Positions 51,330 through 64,000 of a stretch of DNA of 64,000 nucleotides are shown in pieces. The notes below the pieces were generated by a model, which worked only from the letters and a program-made list of their open reading frames with translations, did no database searches and was not told the origin of the DNA. A program made the translations under genes and the position numbers. The stretch comes from Sapria himalayana (taxonomy: Eukaryota > Streptophyta > Magnoliopsida > Malpighiales > Rafflesiaceae). How positions within the stretch are numbered: position 1 is the first letter of the stretch; each line of letters starts with the position of its first letter. The stretch lies in contig JAREIK010000375.1 of NCBI GenBank assembly GCA_029783825.1, forward strand, positions 509,664 to 573,663, given 5' to 3'.

Positions 51330-53230
51330 CATCATCTTCTTCATTAGCTAGTGCATTTGTGCTTGCTTCTCCTGCATGGTTTCTCTGCTAAAGGTTAGTA
51401 TGCTATCTGCTATGTCAAGGCCATTAACTATGACTCTATATAAGACATTTGCTTTTGCATTGCATTCTTAACTTCTTTTATCTCATCATTCACTTCTTTT
51501 ATTTCCTGCATTTTATCCTTCAAAATCGTATCTACTGATCCTTCTCTTTAATTTCTTTCTCCATAAATACAAATCATACATTTGTTTCTATGTCTAGCTC
51601 TTCGCTTGCCTCTTCCACTAGTGTTATGATAGAGGAACTAGAAGCATGACTTCTAGAACAAAAATCCACTTTCTTCGAGCTGATGCTTTACACTCATTGC
51701 TTCTTCTTACCTTTTATGCTCTTCAAAATAAAAAAAGATAATAATCACTTGGTTGAAGTCCCATAGAACTTTCAAATGACTGAGAAGTAGCTATCACACA
51801 TTCCTCCATGAGGTCCTATAATAAAATAGAATAAAATATTGTGCTAGATTTAAATAAAATAAATCAAATATTTTTCATTCCACACAACTTTTAAAATTTA
51901 CTGCAGTATTCTAAAAGTTTATTAATATATCACATTCTTATAGCAATCAAATGAGAATTGTTGCCACCAAAATGCCAATCCACTTCTTCACATGCATCTT
52001 CCTGAAAATCACATAAAAATTAGGATTTTGGCCCAATTATCCAACACAATGTTTGTATTTATTATGTCAAAAAATAACATATGTTAGAAAATTTTCGCTA
52101 AAATTGTAAAACCATGCAAAGATAAAATTATGTGCACTATTAGGCCAACTGCTAAATATATAAATTTTAAAGTTATAAATTGTACCCAATCTCGAGCATA
52201 CTCAATGCATGACTTTGATCCTCTTGTGTGGCGAGACATTCATGTACCTGGTCTAGCTACTCAATCCATCAGTTTTTGCTAGCTATCTTTGATTTTTTCT
52301 TCACATCTAGTTCCTTCCAATACTTAAGCTACTCGGGCCACTCATCCTCAGGTATAAAATTAGGCCTAACTTTTAGAAATTTCAATTTATGAACAAAATC
52401 TAAGTACCATTCAACAATTTTGCTCTCTCACAATGACTTTATTTGTCCATCAAATTGGAGTGCCCATGTACACTAATTTTATATATAGAAAATTCACAAA
52501 AAAATATATTAATAAAAAAGACAATTTTTTTATGCTTGAATAATAACCTACATAATAGTTAACTAATTAGATAATTAATTTTCAATGCTTTGTTTCTTTG
52601 TTTTTACCTAAAAGTCATAAAAGTTAGTCTCTATTGTTGATTCAGAAACATTTTTCCACTATAATGCTTTGGAATCAACCATTTTATTAAAATAATTTGT
52701 AATTATAGCCAAGCACTTGTGAGATGGAATTAAACTATAAAAATAAATAATTAACATTAATAATAAGCAATTATAACTATATATAAAAACAATACCACTA
52801 AAAGTGACATCATAATATTTATATTAAAATAATGTTTACATTTTTTATACCTCTCATCCATAATTTCTATTACTAACTTAGCACTGCCTGTAGATGAAGC
52901 CAGAACATTTAATGATGTCGATGGTGCTATAAATTAGAGAATAAATAATGGTGTAAAAATGTGGTGTAGAAGATGGTGATGGATTAGAAGTGTGTGCAGG
53001 AGGGACAATGGGTGGTGGCCTTATATTTGATAAAGGTGATGATAAAGGTGTCAATGATGGTGATGATGATGTTGATGGTGATGTTGAAGTCTGGATAGGG
53101 TGGGTATGAGATGGTACTGGTTGTACAACACTACGTAAAATACTAGATGAATCTCATCCATTTATGCATCCACGTCCACCTCAACCATGCCCACGTCCTT
53201 TATACGGACGTGGGCATGCATTTTATAATG
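51330..53230 (-). pseudogene. CACTA second ORF (Transposase_24 type), broken, copy B
   Basis: The N-terminal start region near 53230-53160 carries a basic glycine-rich coding remnant (GRGHG-like), disrupted by an inverted duplication that forms a 13-bp-arm hairpin at 53186-53218. A Ser/Pro/Thr-rich segment follows (53110-52960), then intron-like AT-rich stretches, a Transposase_24-like portion at 52430-52190, and a charged C-terminal segment (about 51640-51450). Alignment with A1 and C is clear at the DNA level, but no long open frame remains. Confidence 0.7.
53186..53218. repeat. Perfect inverted repeat (13-bp arms, 7-base loop)
   Basis: CATGCCCACGTCC, loop TTTATAC, GGACGTGGGCATG. Copy C has the left half (CATGGCCACGTCC) but not the right half, so the right arm appears to be a new templated inverted copy in B. 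Confidence 0.85.
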
Positions 53231-53375
53231 AACAAATAATAGAGATATAATTAAAACATAAATTGATATTGTATGATGAATAACCATGCATTTTAGAATA
53301 ACACACACCAATGGATTTCGACAAAATATAGAAAGTCTTTGAAATTATAATATTCTAATAATATTATAACAATTT

Positions 53376-56300
53376 AATTATCAGAATCACTATCACCTTC
53401 TTATGGATCTTTTGACATTTCATCTGATTCTGATGGAAGTTCTAACTCATCTTCAGATATAAAATGATCATCTTCAAAATCTATTAGGCCACCATTTGAG
53501 TCACATAAGTTTTCTGGAACTTCATCTACATTCACAGGCTCAATATTAATTATGTCATCTTCTTGAAATGCCAATGCAATAGCTAAGTTTGCACTTCTTT
53601 GTTGAGATGTTGGTACTTCAAAATTTGATCGAGCTTTGATTTTTCAAATAGCCCACTAGTCACACTTATCATGAGATAAACTGGAATATGTATAATAATA
53701 TACTTGAGTGGCTAGAACTACCATAATAAATGGCTTATATCAATTAAATCTGCATTTCTGGATAACATCCACTAGCTTATAATCCAAATGAATCTTTGTA
53801 CCAACATTTCGTGTAGGATCAAACCACTCACATTTTAATAATACAATCCTATTATATTGGAGTCTAGGATCCTTTAACTCAATAACTTCTGCTAGTAGAC
53901 CATAATAATCAATCTCACTTACATTGTAACTTGAGCCTTTAATGCATACACCACTATTCATAGTTGCTTTAGAAGAACAATGCCCTTTTTTGTGAAATTT
54001 ATATTCATTGACAAAATACCCAGGATAGGATGTCACATATCAAAATGGGCCTTTACTTAGATTCTGTATGAATTTCTTGGAATCTCCATTTTAATGATCA
54101 TTTGTATATTTCATACATTCAATAAATGATGTTAAAAAATATAAGATACTAATAAATCAAATTATTCAAAAAATTAAGGCTTAATAATTCTCACATAGTT
54201 CCTGACCAAATTCACAAATTCTATTCTAGCATAGAATCGACCTTACGGCTAGGAATGGATGGTTTCCTTTATTTTAACTGCTCAATATAAACACTGCACA
54301 AATATAGACAGAGGGAGAATAATGGATTTTAATTTTTAATTATTACTATTCAAGACAAAATTATCTTATGATTAAACCTTCAATCATTTTGGGTATACAT
54401 ACTCAATATATGTTGCAACCTCCTCACAATTAAGTAAAAGGTAGCCATGAGTTACTTTGTACTATTCATCTAACATACATCTTTTCTTTGCTCTTCCAAA
54501 TACTTTTCTAGGGTGCTTGAAGATAGATAACTTGTCCTCAGATTCATATTCTTCTACCAGCACATGACCTTTATCATTCCGATGCATATTTATATTCTTT
54601 GTTTGATATGGTCCTCAAAAGAATAAGAACAAAAAATGATGCTTTTCTACATAATATGCATTACAAATTGAACCTTCAACTTTTGGCATGTTTCTAACAT
54701 TCAATTTAAACTTACGAAAATGCCTACAACCATTTTGTTATGTTTCAATAAAATCAAATTACAATATTAATTTATGCTTGAAATAATAAAATACAATTAC
54801 ATATATTTATTTACCTCTCAAAAGGATACATACACCTGTATTACATTGGCCTGGCTATTCTTGCTTCATAAGCCAAATGGACCGGCAAATGCACCATTGA
54901 GTCAAAAAAGCTCAATGGGAATATTCATTCAAGCTTACAAAGAATGAGATGTATGTCATTCTCCAGTCTCACAATGTCATCTATTTTGATTGTGGTTGTG
55001 ATTAGCTATTTGAAGAACAAATTAAGTTTTGTAAGGACCTTCTAAACACATAGAAAAAGTATTTAACAAAAATAATTTGGTATTAATCTTTACATAAATA
55101 CATGATAATCATGACTTTTCATTCTAAATAACCTAAGCTTCTTCATATCCACACATCTGCCAATATTTGACACATATCCATCATGGAATTTCAAAATTTT
55201 GACCCATACACATAATATCTGTCTTGCCTTCTTATCAAGTCTGTAACAAGCTTTAGTTTATTTTTTTTGCAGCCTCATTCCATTTCAATTCAGGACACTG
55301 ATAGCAATTATTTAACTCTTGTCTTGATTTTTTAGTGTCCTTTTTGTAAATTTATATTTACGCAGGGATGAAAACATTGTAAAACATATTTTTTTCAATA
55401 TGTAATACACCCAAGTTATGGAAAATTAAATTAGACCTTTAATAGGGCAAGTCCCAAAAAATACTATGTTTTCTCCATCCAAATATTTTTCATATTGGTC
55501 CATTAGTTCTAGTAGCATCAATTTCAGTTACTTTTTTTAGACCCAAACTCTGAATCTTTGTCAAGATATCATCTCCTGGATGAATAGCTAGTGGAATTGT
55601 CGTCACTATTTAATTTTTTTGAAATGTAGTTCTATTTCTACGGAATGGAAGATTTGTAGGTAGAAACTTACAATGATTTTAAAACCATGACTATTTACCA
55701 CTGAATTTGAGAGTGAAAGCTTTAGACTTATCAATGCAATTCGTGCATGCTAACCATCCTATAGTACTCCAACCATACAATATTGAATATGCAGAAAAAT
55801 CACTTACCGTTACCATAAGGGCTACATGCATAATTACACTTTGCTTCTTTGAGATGTCATATTTATTCATGCCAATTTCCCACAAATGATTCAAATCTAC
55901 TATAAGAACTGTAAGAAAACATCCAACATATATTTTGGATTTTTTGGCCATGGAACCAATATTGACAAAAACATATATTGCTCCGTCATACACAACCATG
56001 GAGGCAAATTCTAAGGTATCACTATCATTGGCCATGTAGAATACTATTTTCTAGATTGACCAAATGGCTGAAAACCATCAGTGTAGAGACCCAATCTAAC
56101 ATTTCAACTTTCAGCAAGTGAATTTGATGGATGACATATTACCCCTTGTTCAACCTCATACTCAGAATGCCACCTCATATCATTTGCTGTAGTATTTGAT
56201 GCATATAGTCTCTGCAATCGAGGAATTAAAGAGAAGTAATACATATTCTTAAACGCAACTTTCATCTTCTTTCTCATTTCTACAATACGAGGAGCCTTTT

Positions 56301-57039
56301 TTAAGCGAGGATGATCTCAAAACTTAGATCTAATTAAATAACTATCACCATCCCAATATAACATATATCCATTAAAACAATAATCAAATTTTTCCACTGG
56401 TAGAACCATACCTCGTAATAACTTCTTGGTACTGTAAAAGTTGTTTGTGACCAAATTATTATCCAAAACAATTTCTTTCATTAGTTCTATCACCTGATCA
56501 AATAATTTCTCAGACATATGATTTTTTGACTTCATGATAATAAGTCGAGCCACTAGTAACAATTGTGAATGTGTTTTACAATTAGGCCACAACCCATTAT
56601 CTGCAGCTTTAAGCATATCATAAAATTTCTAATCATCGGGATAATGTGGTTCATCCATGTAATCCATATTGAAGTTAACACCTTTATCTTCCATGACCAT
56701 TCTATGGTATGTATTTGATGCTTCTTCACTACATACATATGATTCAATACCCTCATTTTGGTCAATGTCAACAACCATTGTACTATTTCCTTGATATATC
56801 CAAACAATAATATTTGGTACAAAACCATATTTAGCCACATGGTATCTAATAGTGTTTACATCATGAAAAGAAATATTGAGACACTCGTGGTTATTATATG
56901 GACACTTAATTTTATCTCTGTCTTTCCATCTCGATTTACTACAAGCAAAGTTGATGAAAATTTTTAGCACACTCAAAAAATCTTTATTCAAAATTCCATT
57001 CATAATTCTTTTGTACATCCACTGACAATCTGAACTCAT
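53376..57039 (-). pseudogene. CACTA transposase (Transpos_assoc - tnp2 - DUF4218 - DUF4216), copy B
   Basis: The start is ATG at 57039. Residues 1-75 form the Transpos_assoc domain (MSSDCQWMYKRIM; CPYNNHECLN; TIRYHVAKYGFVPNIIVW). An amber stop at codon 137 (56631-56629) is followed in the same frame by KFYDMLKAADNGLWPNCKTH to 56317. tnp2 continues with PRLQRLYASNTTANDMRWH (about 56260-56195), NVRLGLYTDGFQPFG (about 56105-56060), then 56035-55691 with YDISKKQSVIMHVALMVTVS and GWSTIGWLACTNC. DUF4218 spans about 55330-54390, with GSICNAYYVE and a probable intron near 54820-54740. DUF4216 is 54036-53740 (SYPGYFVNEYKFHKKGH; EIDYYGLLAEVIEL; KCEWFDPTRNVG). An acidic tail follows to about 53376. The protein would bind and cut CACTA ends. 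Several stops and frameshifts make it non-functional as read. Confidence 0.9.
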
Positions 57040-57469
57040 TTTGCTCTATTATATTTACAAATAATTATGCTCAATCATAATTCTAAATGAAACATACAAT
57101 GACTTCAAATAATACTATTAATTAAATAAAATCACTTACATATGAATATGCAAAGGCAAAATATCATGAATATCTAGGCAATGTGTTGGTAGAATCTACA
57201 TAAAGAAACAGAGAATTTATTAGCATGCTAAAGTTGAAAAGATATCACAATATTGCTAGAAGAAGAGAGTATGTCTCTTCTAGTGCACCAATCAAAGCAA
57301 CACAAAAAGACAAGAATTATGAGAACACAAGAACCAAGTGAAAGGACAAGAAAGGGAAGCAAAAAAATGGAATTATATGTTTGAAGGAGTAAGCTTCTCA
57401 CTTCTCAATGAAGATCAAAGATCAAAATTTCAACTGTGATTCAACTCAATCTTTGAAGTTAAAAATAAA

Positions 57470-59072
57470 TAGGAAAGACAAAATAAAAGGAATGAAGACT
57501 ACTACAACAAAATGTCAGTCCCTTAGAGCCGATTCCATACACTCGCTGCTTCTTTCGACCTCCTATTGTCTCCAAATAAATAGGATCATAGTCAATTGGT
57601 TGAAGGTCCATAGAACCCTCAACTTGTTGATGAGTAGCTGTCACACATTTCTCCTTTAGGTCCTGAGATGAAATAGAGAAAAAAACTATTCTAGCTTTAC
57701 AAAAAATAAAATAAATATTTTGCATTTAAAACAATTTTCATAATGTATTGAAGTTTTATAAAATTTAATTAATATAATAATTTCTTTAAGAAATCATCTA
57801 TGACTTGTTGTCAACATACTGACCATCCACTTTTTTCACATGCATCTTCCGGAAAATCTAATAAAAATTTGGATCTCGACCTAATTCTCCAGCCTATAAT
57901 ATGTTTTTATTAAGTCATAAAAAATAAATGATAAAAAAATTTAACAAAATTAATAAAACCATGCGGAGATTTTATTTATTGGACTATTAGGACAAACAAA
58001 AAATATAGAAATGTTTAGAATTTCAAATTTGTACCAAATCTCGAGAGTGCTCAATGCTTGACTTTGAATATCCAGTGTGTCGACAAATTCTTGTACCTAG
58101 TCTAGCTACCTCACTTCTTCAATTTTTGCTGGCAATATTTGATTTTTTCTTCACATCTGGCTTCTCCCAATAATTAAGTCACTCGGGCCAGTCTTCCTTG
58201 GATATAAAATCAGACATTTTTTTCATTTTATTTAATTTATGGACAAAATCAGAATATCATTGAGTAGATTTGATCTTCCATAATTACTTTATCTTTCCAT
58301 CAAATTTGGGTGCCCATGTGCACTGATTCTATAAATAGAAAAATGACAAAAGAATTTATATTAACAATAAGAACATAATTATCTACTATTTGAATAATAA
58401 CCAACATAAAAGTTAAGTAATTAGATATATATTTTTCAATTCTTTTGTTTTGTTATTTTTACCTAAAAGTCATTAAAATATGATTATGTTATCGATTCAG
58501 AAACTTTCTTTCAGGAGAAAGCTTTAGAATCAGCCATTTTCTTGAAAGCCTTTGTAATTATAGTCGAACACTTGTGAGATGGAATAAAACTGTTCAAATA
58601 AATAATAACATTGAATACAAGCAAATCATAACTATATAAAAAAACCACTGATAGTAATATCAAATTTTTTTTTTCAAGTAATTTTTACATATTTCTTTTA
58701 CCTCTCATCCACAATCTCAATTTCTAACTTTACACTGATGGCATAGGAAGACACAACATTTGATGATGTTTTTGGTATTGTAAATGGGGGAACAATTGGT
58801 GTAAAATGTGGTATAGAAGATAGAGATGGATCAAAAGTTTGAGCATGAAGCATAATGGATGGTGGGCTTACATCTGATTTAGGTGATAGTAGAGGTCTTA
58901 ATGATGCTGATGGTGATAGAAATGGAGATGGTGATTGTGATGTTGAAGTCTAGATATGGTGGCTATGAGATGGTACTGATTCTACAACATGATGTAACAT
59001 ATTAGATGAATTTGGTTCATTTCTATGTCCACGTCTACCTCCACCATGGCCACGTCCTTTAGGCACCATCTA
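57470..59072 (-). pseudogene. CACTA second ORF (Transposase_24 type), copy C
   Basis: The start at about 59072 gives MVPKGRGHGGGRRGHRNEPN, a basic glycine-rich N-terminus. A Ser/Pro/Thr-rich region follows (58980-58740), then intron-like stretches, a Transposase_24-like part around 58330-58030, and the C-terminal frame 57725-57470, which contains EKCVTATHQQVEGS, DPIYLETIGGRKKQ and RVYGIGSKG. The GGRKK.RVYG.GS block is a hallmark of plant Ptta/En/Spm proteins. Frames are interrupted, and the coiled-coil tail present in A1 and B is missing. Confidence 0.75.
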
Positions 59073-59209
59073 CTATACAAAATAAATCATAGAACAAAAA
59101 ATAGGGATATGATGAACAAGCACGCATTTTCGAATAAAACACACTAATAGATTTCAATACAATATAAAAAGTCTTTGATAGTTTAAATTTATAATAAAAT
59201 TATAACAAT

Positions 59210-61556
59210 TTAATTATCGGCATCACTATCATTTTCTAGTGGATCTTCTGATATTTTGTCTGATTCCGATAGAAGTTCAAACTCATCTTCAGATAAAAAT
59301 TGATCATATTCAATTTCTATTGTGCCACCATTTGAATCACATAAATTTTTTGGATCTTCATCGATATTCACAGGCTCAAAATTATTTATGTCATCTTCTT
59401 GCAATGCTAGTGCAATTTCTAAGTCTGCACTCCTTTGTTGTGATGTTGATAACTCAAATTTTGATCGAGCTTTGATTTTGCAAATCACCCACTAATCTCT
59501 CTTATCACGAGATAAACTCGGATATGTATAATAATATACATGAATAGCTTGAACTACCATAATAAATGGTTAATATTGATTATATTTGCATTTATGGTTA
59601 ACATCCACTAGCTTATAATCCGAATGAATCTTTGAGCCCATACTTCATGTAGGATCAAACCGCTGGCATTTTATTAATACAATCCTATTATTTTTGAGTC
59701 CAGGATACTCCAACTTAATAACTTCTTTGAGGTGACCATAATAATCAATCTCATTTGCACTATAACATGAGCCTTTAATGCATACACCACTATTCATTAT
59801 TATTTTAGAAGAATCGTGCCTGATTGTGTGAAACTTATATCCATTAACAAAATACCTAGCATAGCTTGTCATATATCTAAACGGGCTTTTACTTAGATTC
59901 TGAATGAAAATATTTGAATCTCCATTTGAAGTTCAAGTGCCTGTGACATAAATTAAAAAAAATGATATTAACAAATAAAAGATACTAATAAATTATATAA
60001 TTCAAAAATAAAAAACTTAATTATACTCACATAATTTTTTAACTAATTCACAAATTTAGTTTCTAGCATATAATCGACATCATTTCTGGAAATTGGTGGA
60101 TGCCTTTATTTTAATTGCTGAACATAAATACTGCACAAATATAAAATCAGAGAAAAAATATATATCAATTTTTAATAAATATTATTAAAGATAAAATTAA
60201 ACTATGATTAAACCTGGAACCATTTTGGGTATACATACTCAATATATGGTGCAACCTCCTCACAATTAAGTAAAACATAGCTCCGGGTTACTTTGTACTC
60301 TTCATCTGTCAAACATCTTTTCATTGCTCTTCCAAATGCTTTTCCAAGGTGCTTGAAGATAGATAGTTTGTCCATAGAATCATCTTCTACCATCACATGA
60401 CGTTCATAATTCCGTGACACATTTCTATTCTTTGTATTGACATGATCTCAAACTATTAAGAACAAAATGATGATGCTTCTTCTACTAAATATGCATTGCA
60501 AATTGAACCTTCAACCTTTACCTTGTTTCTAATATTCAATATCAATTTACGAAGATACCTACATCCATAATGTTAGGTTTCAATTAGATTAAATTACAAT
60601 AATACTTAAAGTACTAAATAATAAAACACATCAAATTATATGTATTTACCTCTCAAAAAGATTAATCCACCTGAATTGTACAGGCCCTACAATTCTTGCT
60701 TCATATGCCAAATGGACCAACAAATGCTCCATCGAGTCAAAAAAACTCGGTGGGAATATCCGTCCAAGCTTACAAATAATAAGTGGAATGTCATTCTCCA
60801 GCCTAGCCATGTCATCTATTTTGATTGTAGTTTCAGTTAGCTGCTTGAAAAACAAACTAAGTTCTGTAAGGACCTTCCAAACACTTAATGGAAGTAATTC
60901 ATGGAATGCAATTTGTATTAATCTCTACATAAATACATGACATCATGACTTTTCATTCCAAATAACTTAAGATTCTTCATATCCACGCATCTACCCATAT
61001 TTGACACATATCCATCACGATATTTCAAATTTTAAACCCATTCACACAATATATGTCTTGCCTTCTTATCAAGGGTGTAGCAAAATTTAGGGAAATTTTC
61101 TATTTCCTCATTCAGTTTCAATTCAGGATGCCGACAATAATCATTCAGCTCTTGTCTTGATTTTAAAGTGACTTTTGTTTTTCCATCTACATTAAGGATA
61201 GTGTTGAAAACATTATCAAAAACATTTTATTCAATATGCATTACATCTAAGTTATGATGAATTAAATTGGACTTCCAATAGAAAAAGTCACAAAATATAC
61301 TATGTTTCCTCCAACCAACTAATTTGCTTTTTGGTCCATTACTTCTAGTAGCTTCCTTTTCAGTTACCTTCTTCAAAACCAAACTCTGAATCTCTGTCAT
61401 AATATCATCTTCTGAACGAACTACTAGTGCAACTATTATAACAGTTTTATTTTTTTATAATGTAGTTCCATTTCTTTGAAATGGATGATTCGTAGGTAGA
61501 AACTTAGTATAATTATCAAACCATGACTGATTACCACTAAATTTGAGAGTAAATAC
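59210..61556 (-). pseudogene. CACTA transposase 3' half: tnp2 end, DUF4218, DUF4216, acidic tail (copy C)
   Basis: About 61340-61100 is the tnp2 end, with HNLDVMHIE-like and NDYCRHPEL-like residues. DUF4218 follows: 60855-60646 reads RLENDIPLIICKLGRIFPPS and VQFRWINLFER, then a probable intron (about 60645-60560), then a second exon with 60420-60208 reading SIFKHLGKAFGRAMKRCL and NCEEVAPYIEYVYPKWF. DUF4216 is 59872-59645 (SYARYFVNGYKFHTIRH; CIKGSCYSANEIDYYGHL). The tail 59488-59210 is open for 92 residues and rich in Asp and Glu (EDDINNFEPVNIDEDPKN), ending in a natural stop. These domains are better kept than in A1, but the catalytic half is absent. Confidence 0.85.
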
Positions 61557-62040
61557 ATGTATAAATATAGTTAATCTTTATTTATACATGTAGGTACATA
61601 TATTTATTTATATAATTCTATATATCTATACCTATAGTTATGTATAGGTATAGATATAGTAAAATTCATTTTTGAATACTACTATATACAAATGTATATT
61701 AAATATAAGTTGTAAATTATATATTTAAATATAGTTATATATAAAGTTTTTATAGTAATACATATAATAAGTTACAATTATTTATAGTTATATGTTATTA
61801 TACATATAGTATATATAACAATAAATATTTTTATATAGTAAAACATATAGGTATATATAGATATATTGAATACAAATAGGTATACATAAATATATAAAGT
61901 TATAAATAAATATATAGATTTTCATATATGTATACATAGTTACAAATATAGTTATATTTAATTAATATAGTGTTATAAAGTTATACAATTATTTATATAT
62001 AATTATACAAATATTTATATATAGCCATACAACTTCAATA
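61557..62040. repeat. AT-rich minisatellite, second array
   Basis: TATAGTTATACATATAG-type units including TTATGTATAGGTATAGATAT and TATATTTAAATATAGTTAT, shared with 12700-13160. Ends where GCAATGATGTTTAGAGAGA appears (about 62057). Confidence 0.75.
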
Positions 62041-63240
62041 GATAACTAAAATATGGCGAGCAATGATGTTTAGAGAGAGAGAGAAGAAATACTATATTTC
62101 TACCATTTTCCACATGAGCAGGAAGTTACTTTGAATGACAATTTACTACTGCTTCTATGGTGAAGTGATGTTTGGATTATTATTACCATGCTATTTGTTT
62201 TTAAAAATATTATTCTTGATAGTAATTATGTACAAAAAAGTTTGGTTCATATATTTTATACTATCTTAGCTTGAGTATCCATGACACATTGCTATATGTT
62301 GATCTTATTATATCAGTATGAAATCATTATTTTATTATTACTAAACTTGATTCAACAAGTCTACTCATCACTAACAGAAGAAAGATCACAAGGAATCACA
62401 CACTACGAGACATCTATTGAAGGAATATTGAAATTATTAGAAATATAAGTGTTTTATTTAAAGAAACATAAATATGAAGTTATTATGTTTGAGATAATTT
62501 TGAGATAAATTTAATTAACAAAATGTTAGATACATGGAAAATATAAATCTACACACACACACACACACACACACACCATGATAATATTTGTTAAAGATAA
62601 GTGCAACCATAAGAATATAAATGAATCATGTAGGAAAATGACAATAAATTCTATGAAAAAATTAATAAGAATAATTATTTGTATATCATATGTTGACTTA
62701 CAAGCTTATCACATGCTTACTTGGATGAATATCATGTGTTAGCATGTATGATTTCCATGTCTTGGTTTACATGAGTGATAAGTATTGATTATGTGTGTAC
62801 TATCTGTTCTCGTGCATTAATGCCAAGTGCTTGAAAGTGTGCTTGTCATATAATGATGTGTATACCTGCCAAGGATTGACTTGACATGTGAAAGATATGT
62901 GTTGGCTTACTAAATGTTGCATCAAAAATTAAAATACTTGGAATATTGCCTATAAATAAATGTGATTAAGGGATCCTAGCACACAACAACACATATCATG
63001 AGAACATTTCAAAGTGAATTGAAAAATGTTTGCTCAATTATTTTCAATTACATGTGTGAATATTATTGAGTTTTCTAGAAGTTGGTAGAATTGTTCAAAC
63101 TGGTTCAATCGAATATAATCAGTTTAATTTAATTTGACATGCTAAACTATTATTTTATTTATTTTATTTTATTTATTTTAATTTATTTTAATTTATTTTA
63201 TTTTTGAATTTAATCATTACTCATTTTTGAATATTTTTTG
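62041..63240. other. Unassigned DNA with a (CA)n tract and an ATTTT-rich run
   Basis: (CA)n at 62552-62575 and TTTATTTTA-type low complexity at 63150-63205. No coding similarity seen. Confidence 0.5.
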
Positions 63241-64000
63241 TAGATACCAAGTCGGCATACCTATGTATGTATACTAGTTATGTATAAGATACACATCCAT
63301 ATTGATGTATACTAATTTTGTAGATATTAAGTCGGCATACCTAAGTATGAATACTAGTTATGTATAAAATACACATGCATATTCATGTATACTATTTTTG
63401 TAGATATCAAGTCGGCAAACCTAAGTATATATACTATTTATATATTGTTTTTGTATACGATCACCATCAAAACCCACACAATGACAATGCATTATATCAC
63501 AAATACATGAAGGATGTATATGAATAGGTTTACATAAAAAATCCAAGCATACCATGCTGATTAAAGAATAAATCAGGAAACAAAAATATAGAATAAAAAT
63601 GCTTACTCTTCAATTAAGCAATCCAAGATAATCAATGAAGAATAAATGTATAAACGTATCTCAAATCAATAACAAATTAAAACTTAAACCTCAAATTAAT
63701 TTTAGTTGAATCGGCATCAAGAGATAGATTTTGGAATGCGGAGGAATTTGGTTCTTTTAGAGATGCGTCAAGTCAAGAGAGAGAATATATATTTTTAAAA
63801 AATATTTATATTTTTAATTCTTAAAACATTAAATAAACAATATATAAATATATATATATAATACAAATATACTCAGTAATTTTATTTACTATCAAAAATT
63901 TTTCAACAAAATTAATGTGCATGTAGCAAGGTACAAATGAAAACAAATACCTTACAATTTTTTATTATAATATTAATTAAACAATAAATATATAAATAAT
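63241..64000. repeat. Dispersed repeat, copy 2, with an 80-bp tandem repeat at its start
   Basis: TAGATA-CAAGTCGGCATACC recurs at 63241, 63321 and 63401, exactly 80 bp apart (two full units and a partial one). Downstream sequence to the window end follows 17470-18000 block by block. It is cut by the end of the window. Confidence 0.8.

Larger units (their letters stand above)
50817..57470 (-). mobile_element. CACTA (En/Spm) element, copy B, nearly complete
   Basis: The 3' terminus is at 50817 (CATTACAAAAAAAGCC, a degenerate CACTACAAGAAAAATC), followed by subterminal CCCTAGCTA motifs to about 51120 and a terminal region that matches 9300-9500 of the left arm. Then, on the minus strand read right to left, come the transposase (57039-53376) and the second ORF (about 53230-51330). 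The 5' terminus is not found: 57040-57470 is AT-rich with no CACTA motif and then copy C begins. Of the copies in this window this is the only one with the N-terminal transposase half. Confidence 0.88.
57470..61556 (-). mobile_element. CACTA (En/Spm) element, copy C, truncated at both ends
   Basis: Same order and orientation as A1 and B: tnp2 C-terminus (61550-61100), DUF4218 (61100-60208), DUF4216 (59872-59580), acidic tail (59488-59210), second ORF (59072-57470). Homology to A1 and B stops at about 61556, at the same part of tnp2 where A1 breaks (near 6235), and the AT minisatellite begins there. No termini are found. Confidence 0.85.

Overview
This is AT-rich plant nuclear DNA, almost certainly from a flowering plant. 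The evidence is the set of degraded CACTA (En/Spm) transposons carrying the plant-type tnp2 / DUF4218 / DUF4216 / Transposase_24 cassette, Ty1/copia and Ty3/gypsy remnants, and broken copies of two eukaryotic genes (ARF1-type GTPase and SmF). I see no intact host gene, no bacterial signal and no reliable RNA gene. The genus cannot be told from what is visible.

Layout. 1-1850: unassigned AT-rich DNA. About 1850-8840: two head-to-tail, minus-strand, broken CACTA elements (A1, A2). 8841-49897: a 41-kb interval bounded by near-perfect CACTA termini (CACTACAAGAAAAATC...) in opposite orientation. Each terminus is followed by a long arm (about 2.0 kb on the left, 1.7 kb on the right), and the arms are inverted repeats of one another. 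This is foldback architecture rather than the short-TIR structure usual for CACTA. Inside lie a fragment of a SmF gene, an AT minisatellite, an ARF1 retrocopy with 15-bp target-site duplications, a gypsy RNase H relic, about 3.9 kb of very AT-rich DNA, a giant degenerate (TCTA)n array (about 18.87-41.06 kb), a broken copia element with one LTR, and a small GC-rich island. 49898-50816: a (GATA)n array in the opposite orientation to the giant array, exactly filling the gap between two CACTA ends. 50817-57470: CACTA copy B, the most complete one, with its 3' terminus and a recognisable transposase broken by stops. 57470-61556: CACTA copy C. 61556-64000: a second copy of the AT minisatellite and dispersed repeat found at 11.4-18.0 kb.

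Nothing here works together as a pathway. The window is a nested transposon graveyard in which one CACTA family (A1, B, C and the terminal sequences of the 41-kb interval) recurs, and tetranucleotide arrays have expanded between the copies. The points most worth attention are the 41-kb foldback-like CACTA interval with host gene fragments inside, the 22-kb TCTA array with recent internal duplications, and the inverted GATA block wedged between two CACTA ends.
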